A DNA stretch of 20,817 nt from JBBRUG01 sp038247995 (GTDB lineage: Bacteria; Chloroflexota; Chloroflexia; Chloroflexales; Chloroflexaceae). The translations under genes and the position numbers were made by a program. Each line of letters starts with the position of its first letter. Position 1 is the first letter of the stretch. The notes under the pieces were generated by a model. The model searched no databases. It was given only the letters and a program-made list of their open reading frames with translations, and had not been told where the DNA came from. The stretch lies in the NCBI GenBank assembly GCA_038247995.1, contig JBBRUG010000065.1, positions 1 to 20,817 on the forward strand. Direction: 5' to 3'. Shown here piece after piece: positions 20,666 to 20,817 of the stretch.

Positions 20666-20817
20666 CCCTGCGTCCGTTGCGTTGCCGCCGGGTGTGGGCG
20701 GTGCCGCCACGCATGCCCATTCCGCGATCAACCGCGTAGCCCTGCGTCCGTTGCGTTGCCGCCGGGTGTGGGCGGGGCCGCCACGCATGCCCAGTCCGCG
20801 ATCAACCGCGTAGCCCT
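20629..20817. repeat. 74-bp tandem repeat starting in the restriction-modification gene's 3' end
   Basis: Copies begin at 20629, 20703 and 20777 (the last cut by the window edge) with only a few substitutions, such as T to G at the CCCATTCC/CCCAGTCC position. The first copy contains the final 11 codons and stop of the restriction-modification gene, and the later copies repeat that coding tail downstream. The units abut with no variable spacer, so this is not a CRISPR. The array probably continues beyond the window. Confidence 0.95.

Noticed and set aside
20629..20817. Possible CRISPR array
   Set aside because: The units are 74 bp, directly abutting and nearly identical throughout, with no variable spacers. 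The first unit is coding sequence, and no cas gene is present.

Overview
The window is about 20.8 kb of GC-rich bacterial DNA. Gene content suggests a member of the Chloroflexota (Chloroflexales-like): an ArsA-type ATPase with a C-terminal HSP20-like domain, a CHAT-domain remnant, a secreted protein with paired YW...GGL.xFGFP repeats plus a lamin-tail domain, and a DUF559 nuclease segment embedded in a host gene. This assignment is inferred from family knowledge; no rRNA or other marker is present.

Region 1 (1-10254) is an ordinary chromosomal stretch of mostly single-gene units: a 5'-truncated phosphodiester glycosidase, a DUF1697 protein, arginase, an ArsA/Get3-like ATPase, a histidine phosphatase, a class III sirtuin, a DUF318/ArsP-type permease, a PspC protein, a small protein of unknown function, an M20 amidohydrolase and a GT2 glycosyltransferase. 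Convergent pairs are separated by hairpins (1340-1380, 7508-7531). Between the phosphatase stop and the sirtuin ribosome-binding site lies a 40-copy heptanucleotide array.

Region 2 (10255-10800) holds tRNA-Asn(GTT) with a consensus-like promoter. A 25-bp near-copy of its anticodon-to-T-arm segment lies in the leader. Downstream is a run of hairpins ending in a convincing Rho-independent terminator.

Region 3 (10858-20817) looks like accessory DNA: an XRE-type regulator, a CHAT protein cut off before its catalytic residues, a GIY-YIG protein with a damaged start, a repeat-rich 520-bp gap, a secreted lamin-tail protein, a MerR/GyrI-like regulator with a recognisable MerR-type promoter, an AbrB-Doc toxin-antitoxin pair with promoter and dyad, and a 50-codon ChrB-like fragment ending in another heptad repeat. 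The last gene is a 1514-residue single-chain restriction-modification enzyme. It carries an in-frame insert of about 205 residues that includes a DUF559 (Vsr-like) nuclease domain and a palindromic repeat also found in the intergenic gap about 5.3 kb upstream. The window ends inside a 74-bp tandem repeat that began as the 3' end of that gene. No integrase or transposase is visible.

The strongest theme is small-repeat dynamics: heptad arrays, REP-like palindromes and tandem duplications sit at gene boundaries, at gene breakpoints and inside a functional reading frame.
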